Of a stretch of DNA of 19,540 bases, positions 1 through 7,320 are shown piece by piece. The notes under the pieces are model-generated. The model was given only the letters and a program-made list of their open reading frames with translations, was not told the DNA's origin and searched no databases. This DNA is from Phycisphaerales bacterium UBA3190 (GTDB lineage Bacteria > Planctomycetota > Phycisphaerae > Phycisphaerales > UBA1924), in the NCBI GenBank assembly GCA_002364005.1, contig DEXG01000028.1, forward strand, positions 10,495-30,034, read 5' to 3'. Made by a program: the position numbers and the translations under genes. Position 1 is the stretch's first letter; each line of letters begins with the position of its first letter.

Positions 1-56
1 CCTGCTTTGTCCGCCTGCGGCGGATCAAAGCAGGGCACCCGGACTCTGGGGTGCTG
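1..56. repeat. Two adjacent intergenic hairpins
   Basis: Positions 1-34 form a long stem (CCTGCTTTG + TCCGCC, loop TGC, GGCGGA + T + CAAAGCAGG) with a single unpaired base. It is followed by a second short stem, GCACCC...GGGTGC, at about 36-55. The TCCGCC-N3-GGCGGA core at 10-24 recurs at 747-761 and 1685-1699, so this looks like a member of a dispersed palindromic repeat family and not a gene-specific terminator. There is no T-tract after the stem. Confidence 0.6.
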
Positions 57-76
57 CGGAAATAAGCGGGGAGTAG

Positions 77-229
77 GCGCGGCGGTTGATTCGTCAGTCG
101 GGGATCGATGCGGCGTGCGCGAAGAACCCGAAGCTCAAGAAGCGGGCACCGACGAGGCTATACAACGATCAGTTGATCTGGCTGAAGATGGTGCGCAAGG
201 CGCTGGATGTGGCGGTGTTGGCGGTGTAA
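77..229 (+). pseudogene. Short reading-frame remnant of unknown protein
   Basis: After an in-frame TAG at 74-76, an open frame runs to a TAA at 227-229 (50 codons). It encodes a basic, Lys/Arg-rich stretch followed by a hydrophobic end (...LIWLKMVRKALDVAVLAV). Codon choice resembles the surrounding genes. No ATG is present before the middle of the frame; a TTG at 86 with GGGGAG 12 bases upstream could start a 47-residue product. The repeat hairpins lie immediately upstream, so the frame may be the C-terminal remnant of a gene cut by repeat insertion. I do not recognise the family. It could equally be a chance open frame. Confidence 0.3.
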
Positions 230-258
230 GCGGCCGTCGATTCGGATGGGATCAGCCA

Positions 259-855
259 TCAGTCGGAGGTGCGTGCCTGTTCGCGCATGGATTCGGCGCG
301 GTTGAGCAGGTCTTCGCGGGCGGTATTGGGGTTGGTGGCTTCGGGGACGGGGGTGAGGTCGAAGTGCCACTGGGTGGTGTGTTCGAGGTCGGCCGGGGCT
401 GCGGTGGCGGCGAGGTCGACGACGGGGTATTCGTAGAGGGGTGCCTTGGCCTGGCGGAGTTCGTGGATGTGTTCGTAGCCGGGCTTGATGAGCTGGACGT
501 CGTATCCGCCGTAGAAAGTGAAGCGTGTCTCGACGGGGGTGATGCCGATTTCCTGGTCGTTGAGGATGACGCGTGCGCCGGGGGGTGTGGAGGTGACGCG
601 GATTTTGCGTTGGACGCAGGCGGGGAGGAGGAGGAGGGGGAGGAGGAAGAGGGCTATGGCTGATGGGGTGGAAGAGAAGAGACCCCTCCGCCCGCTGCGC
701 GGGCACCTCCCCGCGGGGCGCGGGGAGGGACCATGACCCCATCCGTTCCGCCTGAGGCGGATCTGCGACTCGCTGCGCTCGACACCTCCCCCGGATGACC
801 AGGGGAGGATGGTGTGTTTGCGGGGCGCGCGATGGGTGGGGGCGTGGTTACGCAT
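259..855 (-). CDS. PEGA-domain lipoprotein with repeat-expanded N-terminus
   Basis: This is a predicted outer-surface lipoprotein of 198 residues. A hydrophobic run (ALFLLPLLLLPAC) ends in a lipobox with the lipid-anchored Cys at about residue 80. A PEGA-type beta domain follows (IRVTSTPPGARVILNDQ, GITP, GYDVQLIKPGYE), a fold known from surface proteins that contact cell-wall polymers. The C-terminal third is charged and probably flexible. The only ATG, GTG or TTG upstream of the lipobox is at 855; it overlaps the lptB stop codon by eight bases (ATGCGTAA), which suggests translational coupling and a shared operon. Codons 16-63 (667-810) consist of repeat hairpins; removing them leaves a normal-looking 31-residue lipoprotein signal peptide. 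Whether the expanded form is still exported is unknown. Confidence 0.75.
   Translation of the reverse strand: MRNHAPTHRAPRKHTILPWSSGGGVERSESQIRLRRNGWGHGPSPRPAGRCPRSGRRGLFSSTPSAIALFLLPLLLLPACVQRKIRVTSTPPGARVILNDQEIGITPVETRFTFYGGYDVQLIKPGYEHIHELRQAKAPLYEYPVVDLAATAAPADLEHTTQWHFDLTPVPEATNPNTAREDLLNRAESMREQARTSD
667..810. repeat. Palindromic repeat cassette inside a coding region
   Basis: A 144-base block carries four hairpins in series: GCCCGC-TGC-GCGGGC (690-704), CCTCCCCGCG-GGG-CGCGGGGAGG (706-728), TCCGCC-TGA-GGCGGA (747-761) and CCTCCCC-N10-GGGGAGG (785-808). The length is a multiple of three and no stop codon is introduced in the lipoprotein frame. The middle hairpin shares its core with those at 10-24 and 1685-1699. 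An ACC triplet flanks the block on both sides on the minus strand, which could be a short target duplication, though three bases may match by chance. Confidence 0.6.
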
Positions 856-1636
856 CGGCGGGCTCCTGCTTTGGTTTGTGTCGTTCGAGACTCTCGGCGG
901 GTTCGTCGAACTCGTCGCCTCGGAACATGGAGCCGAGGTAGGCGTTGCGGACCTGCTGGGAGTTGATGAGCTGCTTGGGTGTGCCCTCGGCGAGGACGCG
1001 GCCGTTGGTCATGATGTAGGCGCGGTCGCAGACGCGGAGGGTTTGCTGGACATTGTGGTCGGTGATGAGGATGGAGATGCCGCGTTGTGTGAGCTGGCGG
1101 ATCTCTTCCTGGAGGTCTTCGACGGCGATGGGGTCGACGCCCGAGAAGGGTTCGTCGAGGAGGATGAGTTTGGGGTTGGTGACCAGTGCGCGGGCGATCT
1201 CGAGCTTGCGTCGCTCGCCGCCGGAGCATGTGCGTGCCAGGTCGTTTGCTTTGTGTGAGAGCGAGAACTGTTCGAGGAGTTCGGCGGCTCGTCGCTTGCG
1301 ATCGGCTCGGGAGAGCTTGAGGGTCTCGAGGATGGCCAGGAGGTTCTGCTCGCAGGTGAGTCTTTGGAAGACGGATGGTTCCTGTGAGAGGTATCCCATG
1401 CCGAGCTGTGCGTGTCGGTACATGGGGAGGCCGGTGACTTCGGTGTTGTTGAAGATGACGCGTCCGCTGTCGCGTTCGATCATGCCGATGGTCATTCGGA
1501 AGGTTGTGGTCTTGCCTGCGCCGTTGCGTCCGAGGAGGCCGACGATCTCGGCGTGTTCGACCTCGAGCGACACGCCTTTGACGACGGTGCGTTCGTTGTA
1601 GGTCTTCTTGAGATCGATTGCTTCGAGGAGTGCCAC
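848..1636 (-). CDS. lptB: LPS export ABC transporter ATP-binding protein LptB
   Basis: This is the cytoplasmic ATPase of the LptB2FG complex that extracts lipopolysaccharide from the inner membrane and drives it to the outer membrane. From a GTG start at 1636 the product has 262 residues: Walker A GRNGAGKT (36-43), Q-loop Gln85, the LptB-like SQEPSVFQRLT stretch, signature CSGGERRKLEIARAL (137-151), Walker B LILLDEP (157-163), and the H-loop His194. GTG was chosen because the protein begins LptB-like (ALLEAIDLKKTY) right after it and the frame upstream is low-complexity. No clear Shine-Dalgarno is visible. The C-terminus carries about 20 extra acidic/basic residues compared with the usual 240-residue LptB. 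The lipoprotein gene overlaps its stop codon. Confidence 0.92.
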   Translation of the reverse strand: MALLEAIDLKKTYNERTVVKGVSLEVEHAEIVGLLGRNGAGKTTTFRMTIGMIERDSGRVIFNNTEVTGLPMYRHAQLGMGYLSQEPSVFQRLTCEQNLLAILETLKLSRADRKRRAAELLEQFSLSHKANDLARTCSGGERRKLEIARALVTNPKLILLDEPFSGVDPIAVEDLQEEIRQLTQRGISILITDHNVQQTLRVCDRAYIMTNGRVLAEGTPKQLINSQQVRNAYLGSMFRGDEFDEPAESLERHKPKQEPADA

Positions 1637-1684
1637 GGGGGATGGTAGGGGGGAGAGGGGCGGTGGGCAGGGGGCGGGAGGCAA

Positions 1685-1699
1685 TCCGCCAGAGGCGGA
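1685..1699. repeat. TCCGCC-N3-GGCGGA palindrome
   Basis: A perfect six-base stem with loop AGA lies in the 92-base gap between the DUF4870 gene and lptB. It has the same core as the hairpins at 10-24 and 747-761. It may affect the lptB leader, but no T-tract follows in either direction. Confidence 0.55.
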
Positions 1700-1728
1700 C
1701 CTTCGGTAGGAAGTCGTGGGGGGGTGTT

Positions 1729-2160
1729 TTAGACGAATCGGAAGGTCATGGGGTAGCGGTAGAACTCGCCTCGGTTGGCGGCGATGGAGGCTTGGATCAT
1801 GCCGACCACGGCAACGACGGTGGGGATGAAGGCGACCACGACACCCACGCCGCAGGTGATGATGGAGATCGGGATAGCGGCGACGGTGAAGATGATGGAC
1901 CAGATGAAGAGGGAGATCTGGAAGTTGACGGCTTCTCGCCCGTGGTCGTCGAGGAAGGGGGAATCTTCCTTTTTTACCAGCCACATGATGAGCGGGATGC
2001 CGAAGGCGATGAGTGTGAGGATGAGGTGTGCCAGCAGGGAGAGGTGCATGAGGAGCGCGTAGGTGCGTTCATCGTCGGTGGTATCGGGGTCGTAGGCCCG
2101 ACCGCGTTCGTTGACGGGTGGTGTTCGGTGTGGAGGTTGGTGTGTGCTTGCGTTGCCCAT
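1729..2160 (-). CDS. DUF4870 domain membrane protein
   Basis: This 143-residue protein has a polar N-terminal third followed by a DUF4870-type membrane region. Segments LSLLAHLILTLIAFGIPLIMW, FIWSIIFTVAAIPISI and VVAFIPTVVAVVGMIQA are the likely membrane helices. The family's hallmarks are present: the DDHGREAVNFQIS stretch between the first two helices and the RYPMTFRFV ending. The function of the family is not known. The gene starts six bases after the upstream zinc-ribbon gene ends, so the two are probably cotranscribed, perhaps with lptB. Confidence 0.85.
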   Translation of the reverse strand: MGNASTHQPPHRTPPVNERGRAYDPDTTDDERTYALLMHLSLLAHLILTLIAFGIPLIMWLVKKEDSPFLDDHGREAVNFQISLFIWSIIFTVAAIPISIITCGVGVVVAFIPTVVAVVGMIQASIAANRGEFYRYPMTFRFV

Positions 2161-2166
2161 GCCCGA

Positions 2167-2907
2167 TTATCCCGTGGCGGGACCATCCCCGCAAGGGGTG
2201 GTTGGGGAAGGGTGCTCGGGGATTTCAGGCGTGTGTGTTGCTGCTTGGGTGAGTGCGCGGGGCAGCGGGACGCAGAATCGGGCCAGGCGGGTTGGCCAGA
2301 AGGTCAGCAGGGCCGCGAATATGAGGATGAGGATGGATTGGGCCAATGAGGAGAAGGCGTAGAGGAAGTAGTCCTCGTTTATGGAGATCATGATGGATGC
2401 GCCGACGATCGCGATCATCCCCCAGATGAGCATGAGGATGCCGACCAAACGGAAGATGTTGGCGACGATGCTTCGGCGATTGGCCACGATGGAGGGGATG
2501 CTGCGGGTGTCGGTGCATCGGGAGTCCGGGGCGCCGCCGATGCCGGTTGGGTCGAGGAACTCGGGTGTGAGTTGCAGCCCGCACTCGGTGCAGATGGGTT
2601 CGTTCATGCCTTCGATTCGGTGGTTGCACTTGGGGCATCGGGTGGCATTGGGGACGGGTACGAGCATGCGGGCGATGAGTCCCTGCATGAACCATGTGAT
2701 GATGGCCGTGATCATCAGGAGCACGGCGACGGCGATGCGGTCGGCGTAGTAGCCCAGATCGAGGGTGTCGCCGTCTGATATGCCCTCGGCGAGCCACGAG
2801 ATGATGGGCCTGCTGCTCATGACGGCAGTGAGCAGGGCGAAGGCGCGGACGCAGGTGCGCACGGTCCACTTGCGTCGGGCGATTTCGGAGGCGTTTGGTA
2901 TGGGCAT
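2167..2907 (-). CDS. Zinc-ribbon membrane protein, unknown function
   Basis: This is a 246-residue protein with no family I recognise by name. Residues about 20-40 and 57-80 are hydrophobic. They are followed by a zinc-ribbon-like CPKC-N11-CTEC knuckle at 91-109, and then by two further membrane segments (IFRLVGILMLIWGMIAIVGAS and LAQSILILIFAALLTFW). The tail is Pro/Thr-rich. The knuckle between membrane helices is a layout seen in many planctomycete membrane proteins of unknown role. ATG at 2907 is used; no strong Shine-Dalgarno precedes it. It is the first gene of the run leading through DUF4870 to lptB. Confidence 0.7.
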   Translation of the reverse strand: MPIPNASEIARRKWTVRTCVRAFALLTAVMSSRPIISWLAEGISDGDTLDLGYYADRIAVAVLLMITAIITWFMQGLIARMLVPVPNATRCPKCNHRIEGMNEPICTECGLQLTPEFLDPTGIGGAPDSRCTDTRSIPSIVANRRSIVANIFRLVGILMLIWGMIAIVGASIMISINEDYFLYAFSSLAQSILILIFAALLTFWPTRLARFCVPLPRALTQAATHTPEIPEHPSPTTPCGDGPATG

Positions 2908-2964
2908 GGGCTGATCGTATCAGGTGGTGTTTGAGCGTGTATGGCGACTGCTCGTGATGGCATT

Positions 2965-2988
2965 GAAAAAGCCCGCGTGTTGCGGGCT
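2965..2988 (-). terminator. Intrinsic terminator of the PEP-CTERM-like gene
   Basis: Read on the minus strand, AGCCCGC-AACAC-GCGGGCT is followed by TTTTTC. The perfect seven-base stem and T-tract lie 26 bases after the stop codon of the gene ending at 3015. Confidence 0.85.
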
Positions 2989-3014
2989 CTGTGTGCGTGG
3001 GGTGGAGTTTCGTC

Positions 3015-3728
3015 TCAGGCGTTGCGTCGTCTGCGTGAAGCGAAGGCGAGGCCGAGCATGGCGAGGGTGCCGGTTGCTGGCGCGGGGACGAGGTTGAACT
3101 GGGCATCGAAGGATGCGTTGCTCTCGGCGGTGGCGATGCCTGAGACACTGGCGCTTGCGGTGGCGTAGACGGTGAGGGTGTAGTCGCCGGCGTCGAGGAA
3201 GACGAGTTCGTTGATCATCGCGTCGGTCGATGAGAAGACCGCGGTTCCGCCCGGGTTAAGTCCGTGCGAGAGCGTGAACTCGGCGGTGCTGCCGGCGTCG
3301 GCGGCGAGACTGGCGATGATTTCCCAGGTCGATGCCTGGTCGAGGGAGAAGCCGATTTCCATGATGGAGCTGGTGGAACCGAAGGCGTCGTAGCCGGTCG
3401 GGTCGAGGACCTGCGCGTAGCCGTAGGCGGTGCCGCTGGCGGTGATGGAGGTGGCGCCGATGACCGAGTCGATGGTGCCGTTGGTATTTGCGTTTGCGGA
3501 TTGGAACTCGGCGCTGAGGCCGAAGCTGTAGGACCACGGGTCGAACGGGTTGAAGATGATGTCGGTTGCGGAGTAGAAGTCTTGAGCGTCGTCTGCACCG
3601 AGTTCGGTGTTGACCTGTGCCTCGAAGTACATGTTTCTGTTATCGACGACGGGGGTGAGCTGCTGTGCCATCGCGGTTGAGGCGAGGATCACGGGTAGAG
3701 CTGCCGCAATAAACTGAACTGAACGCAT
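3015..3728 (-). CDS. Secreted protein with PEP-CTERM-like sorting tail
   Basis: This 237-residue exported protein has a signal peptide of about 22 residues (MRSVQFIAAALPVILASTAMA, cleavage before QQ). The middle is Ser/Thr/Ala-rich and beta-prone, without catalytic motifs I can identify. The end is a PEP-CTERM-type sorting signal: VPAPATG, a short hydrophobic stretch (LAMLGLAFA), and SRRRRNA. In that family the tail directs sorting and cleavage by an exosortase-like enzyme; none is seen in this window. ATG at 3728 was chosen because AGGAG lies eight bases upstream and the signal peptide begins there; a longer frame upstream is unsupported. The gene is a single unit ended by the terminator at 2965-2988. 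Confidence 0.8.
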   Translation of the reverse strand: MRSVQFIAAALPVILASTAMAQQLTPVVDNRNMYFEAQVNTELGADDAQDFYSATDIIFNPFDPWSYSFGLSAEFQSANANTNGTIDSVIGATSITASGTAYGYAQVLDPTGYDAFGSTSSIMEIGFSLDQASTWEIIASLAADAGSTAEFTLSHGLNPGGTAVFSSTDAMINELVFLDAGDYTLTVYATASASVSGIATAESNASFDAQFNLVPAPATGTLAMLGLAFASRRRRNA

Positions 3729-3965
3729 GATTCGACTCCTGTGCAGATATTCGATCCTGTGGTCGTGTCGGCAACGCGAGCGCGTGGCGCTGGGTACAGC
3801 ATCATGCAAAAAGAGGGGTTCGACAATGAAAATGCGGGTTTGGTGCCCGTGAAACTCGTGTAAATGAGCAATGCCGGATATCAGTTGGTGAATCGTGGCC
3901 CAGCGAAACTACATTCTTGTTTCATCGGGAGCATTCCGGCGGATATGCGTTTTTCTTGGAAGTGG

Positions 3966-5945
3966 TCAGGGTTGTTCGCTTCGATGTGTATTTTGGGGTG
4001 GTGTCTTTGTGGGGTATTGGATGGTGTGGTGTGTGTTCGCTTGGGGGTGATCGATTCGGGTCTTGGTGCCGTCGGGCCAGTTGATGATGAGGGTGGTCTG
4101 GCCCGGTGCGGGCGATTGTGGTCCGAGCCCGAAGTGGATGCGGGTGTTGCCCATTGAGGATTGGGATGCGTTTTGTTGGCCGAGGAGCGCGAGTTGTTTT
4201 TTGGAGTGGTGCTCGAGGAGGACGGTTGTGCCGACGGCGCTGCGGTTGTGGGGTGGGCCGATGAGTGTGAGTTCGAGCCAGTGGTTGGTTGGTTCGAGCT
4301 GGTTTGTGTATGCGGCGAGTGTGTAGGCGGGTGCTTGCCGGACTTGGACCGATTGGGTGTAGATGTCGGTGTGTTGGGTGCGGGTTGGTTGCTCGGGCTG
4401 CGGGGTGGTTCTGCGGACGAGGTCGAGCAGGCCGTCGTTGTTCAGATCACCCCAGGCGAAGGGGTCCCAGCCGGGCTCGGTTTGGAGGAGGTTGCTGTTG
4501 TGAAACTGGCCATCGGGTGCTTGGAGGAAGAGTCCTGTTGGGGGTGCGTAGAGGTCGAGGTCGCCGTCGTTGTCGGCATCAAGCCAATGGGCGGCGTTGA
4601 AGCTTTTCGGGAGCCCGAGTGAGGTTGCGGGGACCGGGTCGAGCTTGCCGTCGGTATTGACGAGGATGAGTTGGGTCGGCCAGCAGGCGATGGCGGCGTC
4701 GAGGTCGGCGTCGTTGTCAAAGTCGGCGATGGAGATCCAGGATGAGTGGGTGACGCCCGCAGCGATGGTTGTGGGCTCGAAATGGGTGTGGTTGTTGACG
4801 AAGAGGCGGATGCTGTGCTGGTCGGCCCAGAGCAGGTCCGGGTCGCCATCGTCGTCGGGGTCGAACCAGGCGCCGATGCCTGGGGTGCTGATGTCGAGCT
4901 TGTACTGCTCGGCTTGCTCTTGAAACTTCAGGGGCTCGGTCTGCATGTGCAGGGTGTTGCGGATTGGCTTGTTCGCGCCCTGTGAGCGTGCGTTGCGGAC
5001 ATAGATGTCGGGGAGGCCGTTGTTGTCGATGTCGGCGATCATGGCCCCGCGTGCGGGCATGCCGAGCTTCCGGATGCCGGTCTGGTAGGCGCGGTCTTCG
5101 GCGAGCGGGGTTTGGTTTGCTGAGAGGAAGAGGCGGTCGTTGTAGACGGTTGAATCGGGGGAGGCCTGCCCGTTGTCGCCGCCTTGGGCGACGAAGAGGT
5201 CGGTGATGGTGTCGTTGTTGAAGTCGGCCCATATGGCGTTGTGCCAGTCGGTGTCGCTGAAGCCGTCGAGGGTGATGGTGCGGGTCTCTGCGGGCAGCGC
5301 TCGTGGGCCGAGGTGGATGTTGTTTGTGGGGACGCTGCGTGGGAGTTCGAGTTCTGCGAAGAAGCGGAGGGTGGGCTGTGTTGGGGCGAGCGTGATGTCG
5401 AAGTCGGTGCTGAGGGCGATGGTGTGGCGGGTCTCGTCGTCGGTGCGGGTTGGTGTGCTGGCGGGGGATGCGCCTGTGGCGTTGATGATCGCGAAGCTGG
5501 GCTGGGCTTCTTTGGAGGTGTCGGTGATGACGAGGTTGGCGGGGGTTTCTGGCAGGCCCTTGGCGACGATGCGCACCCAGAGCCCGGTGTGGAAGATGTA
5601 GATGCCGTCGTTGGTCATGTCGGGGGTATTAAGGCCCGGGATCAGTTCTGGCAGGTGGTCGAAGAAGGCGTGGGGCGACTCGGGTTGTGGGGATTGGAAG
5701 CGCATCGCGCCGGTGTTGAGTCTGATGCGCGGGCGCAGGGCGTGGTTGGATGAGGCGATATCGAGGAGGTCGTCGTTGTTGAGGTCGACGAGCACAAAGT
5801 CGTTGAGCCAGAGGTACTGATCGAGTTGATGTTCGCTGAAACCCGGCTCGCTCTGGGCGAGCGTGTGCGGGGCGCACAGCCAAGCGAGAGCGAACGCGGC
5901 GAGGAGGGGTCGCGTGCGTGCTCTGGGCGGCGTGCGTGTGTGCAT
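3966..5945 (-). CDS. Secreted FG-GAP/VCBS repeat protein with ASPIC/UnbV domain
   Basis: This is a 659-residue exported protein. A signal peptide ending near residue 30 (LLAAFALAWLCAPHTLAQ) is followed by at least six Asp-rich FG-GAP repeats, for example DLNNDDLLDIAS, DFNNDTITDLFV, DIDNNGLPDIYV, DFDNDADLDAAI, DADNDGDLDLYA and DLNNDGLLDLV. These resemble calcium-binding beta-propeller blades. Near the C-terminus is an ASPIC/UnbV-type domain (SAVGTTVLLEH, HFGLG, IINWPDGTKTRID). Proteins of this layout (CRTAC1-like) are common in planctomycetes; their ligand is generally unknown. The gene lies 39 bases after the P-loop fusion gene on the same strand, so read-through is possible. ATG at 5945 begins a convincing signal peptide. 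Confidence 0.85.
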   Translation of the reverse strand: MHTRTPPRARTRPLLAAFALAWLCAPHTLAQSEPGFSEHQLDQYLWLNDFVLVDLNNDDLLDIASSNHALRPRIRLNTGAMRFQSPQPESPHAFFDHLPELIPGLNTPDMTNDGIYIFHTGLWVRIVAKGLPETPANLVITDTSKEAQPSFAIINATGASPASTPTRTDDETRHTIALSTDFDITLAPTQPTLRFFAELELPRSVPTNNIHLGPRALPAETRTITLDGFSDTDWHNAIWADFNNDTITDLFVAQGGDNGQASPDSTVYNDRLFLSANQTPLAEDRAYQTGIRKLGMPARGAMIADIDNNGLPDIYVRNARSQGANKPIRNTLHMQTEPLKFQEQAEQYKLDISTPGIGAWFDPDDDGDPDLLWADQHSIRLFVNNHTHFEPTTIAAGVTHSSWISIADFDNDADLDAAIACWPTQLILVNTDGKLDPVPATSLGLPKSFNAAHWLDADNDGDLDLYAPPTGLFLQAPDGQFHNSNLLQTEPGWDPFAWGDLNNDGLLDLVRRTTPQPEQPTRTQHTDIYTQSVQVRQAPAYTLAAYTNQLEPTNHWLELTLIGPPHNRSAVGTTVLLEHHSKKQLALLGQQNASQSSMGNTRIHFGLGPQSPAPGQTTLIINWPDGTKTRIDHPQANTHHTIQYPTKTPPQNTHRSEQP

Positions 5946-5984
5946 GGGGGGCTCGGGGGGTCCTGTTGGTGCCGGGCGCGGCGA

Positions 5985-7121
5985 TTAGTTCCCGAAGAGG
6001 TTCTTCTCGGCGAACATGCCCTTTTCCTCGAAGTAGGTCAGGGCGTCGTCGACGGAGTCAAAGACCTTGGTGGCGGTCTCGGTGATGAAGGGCGATGGGT
6101 TCTTGGAGGGCTTCCAGACCACATAGACCTCTTTGGCGTGTTCCCAGGCGTGCTGGAGCTCGCGTTCGACGCCCGAGGAGAGGCCGGGGATGATCTTGCC
6201 GGACTCGGATTTGAGTTCGGGGACATAGGAGACGATCATGTCGGCCTGGTCGATGAGCTTGAAGTCGCGCATGTAGATCTGGCCGTCGATATCGCCGGCG
6301 ATGTCGAGGACCTCGCGTGTGCGCATCTTGATGGGTTCGGCGCCCTTGTCGAGGCCGCCGAGCTGGAGGGGCTTGTGGTCGAAGAAGTCCTTGCCTTCCT
6401 TGACGGCTTCCAGGGCGCGGTCGAGCAGGAGTTTCTCGTCGACATCGCCCGGATCGAAGCAGATGAAGTGCTCGGCGAGCTTGTTGCGGAAGGCGTCGAT
6501 CTCGGCCATGACTTCGGGCATGTCGATGACATGGCTCATGGGGAAGCTGGGGTAGACGCGCTTCATGTCGGGTCGGCACATGAGCTGGAAGAGGGTTTTG
6601 GAGGTCTGGCTGAAGCGGCCCCGGGAGACGATGTAGAACTTGGAGCCGGGGATGGCCTGGCTCATGAGTTCGGTGGCGAGGATTTCCTCTTCGCGCCAGA
6701 CCATGCAGTCCTTGAGGGTGGCGTCGATGTCGTGCTTGGCGTGGAGTCGCTGGTGGACGACCTCGATGTTGTCGACGAGGCAGATGAAGAGGTCGGGGTT
6801 GAGCTTGGTGATCTGGTCGAAGTCGAAGGCGGAGAAGAGCCCGTGTCGCCAGCGGAAGGTGGCGTGGGTGTTGACGAGTGAGTGCTCGTGGTTGGGCGCG
6901 TCGGCGATGATGTCCTTGAAGGCGGCGCGGCGGAGGGAGTTGAGGCGTGAGATGGGGAGATCGAGGATGCGCCCGTTGCGGATGTCGGGGGCTTCGTCGT
7001 ACATCATGTTGCCGACATGGAACATCTCGATGGATTCGCCCTGGGCGGCAGCGAAGTCGCTGACCTCGCTGAGGTACGACTTTTTATCCATTCCGACCTG
7101 GCCTGTGACGATTGCGCGCAT
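5985..7121 (-). CDS. P-loop NTPase-like protein fused to deoxyribosyltransferase-like domain
   Basis: This cytoplasmic protein has 378 residues. The N-terminus (MRAIVTGQVGMDKKS) is laid out like the beta1/P-loop start of adenylate-kinase-type enzymes. However, the Walker A is altered: Asp12 replaces the last Gly and Lys14 replaces the usual Ser/Thr, while Lys13 is kept. A region with strand patterns such as DLFICLVDNIEVVHQRL fits a nucleoside-kinase-like domain. Residues about 270-365 (DGQIYMRDFKLIDQADMIVS, GVERELQHAWEHAKEVYVVW, PSPFI) resemble the nucleoside 2-deoxyribosyltransferase-like fold. The role is unknown, perhaps nucleotide or modified-nucleoside metabolism. ATG at 7121 has GGAGA five bases upstream; a longer frame from 7232 would be translated from the repeat at 7179-7253 and was rejected. 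Confidence 0.7.
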   Translation of the reverse strand: MRAIVTGQVGMDKKSYLSEVSDFAAAQGESIEMFHVGNMMYDEAPDIRNGRILDLPISRLNSLRRAAFKDIIADAPNHEHSLVNTHATFRWRHGLFSAFDFDQITKLNPDLFICLVDNIEVVHQRLHAKHDIDATLKDCMVWREEEILATELMSQAIPGSKFYIVSRGRFSQTSKTLFQLMCRPDMKRVYPSFPMSHVIDMPEVMAEIDAFRNKLAEHFICFDPGDVDEKLLLDRALEAVKEGKDFFDHKPLQLGGLDKGAEPIKMRTREVLDIAGDIDGQIYMRDFKLIDQADMIVSYVPELKSESGKIIPGLSSGVERELQHAWEHAKEVYVVWKPSKNPSPFITETATKVFDSVDDALTYFEEKGMFAEKNLFGN

Positions 7122-7178
7122 GAGAGTCTCCGAAAGTGGGGGGAATGGTAGGCGCAAGTCTTGGGGAGATCGGGGGTT

Positions 7179-7253
7179 GGTGGCACAGGCGTCTCGCCTG
7201 TGCTCTTGTCGAGCACGGCTGAAGAGAAGCACAGGCGAGACGCCTGTACCACC
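7179..7253. repeat. 75-bp inverted repeat between divergent genes
   Basis: Two 25-base arms, GGTGGCACAGGCGTCTCGCC... at 7179-7203 and its complement at 7229-7253, pair at 24 of 25 positions around a 25-base loop. The repeat sits in the 199-base gap between the two divergent starts. I associate this sequence with a widely dispersed planctomycete intergenic repeat; its translation produces the spurious peptide TGETPVPP. There is no transposase. Confidence 0.75.
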
Positions 7254-7320
7254 GATCGAGGGCTATTCTGGCGCTACAATGGGGCCTCAACGATCACGCA
7301 ACCGCAGCCGGGAGTTTTTC

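Noticed and set aside
1..810. Clustered hairpins as a CRISPR array or integron
   Set aside because: The hairpins differ in sequence, have no regular spacing or unique spacers, and no cas or integrase gene is near.
1637..1984. Long N-terminal extension in the lptB frame
   Set aside because: It overlaps the DUF4870 gene in another frame and is low-complexity Arg/His/Pro-rich; LptB similarity begins at the GTG at 1636.
5826..6881. Plus-strand 351-codon open frame rich in Val, Gly, Asp and Glu
   Set aside because: It is the antisense of the fusion gene in GC-rich DNA; no start signal, no recognisable motif, and biased composition typical of a shadow frame.
7122..7232. Upstream extension of the fusion protein containing RRDACATN and TGETPVPP-type peptides
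   Set aside because: This stretch is translation of the 75-bp inverted repeat; the well-placed GGAGA before ATG 7121 and loss of similarity upstream show the real start.
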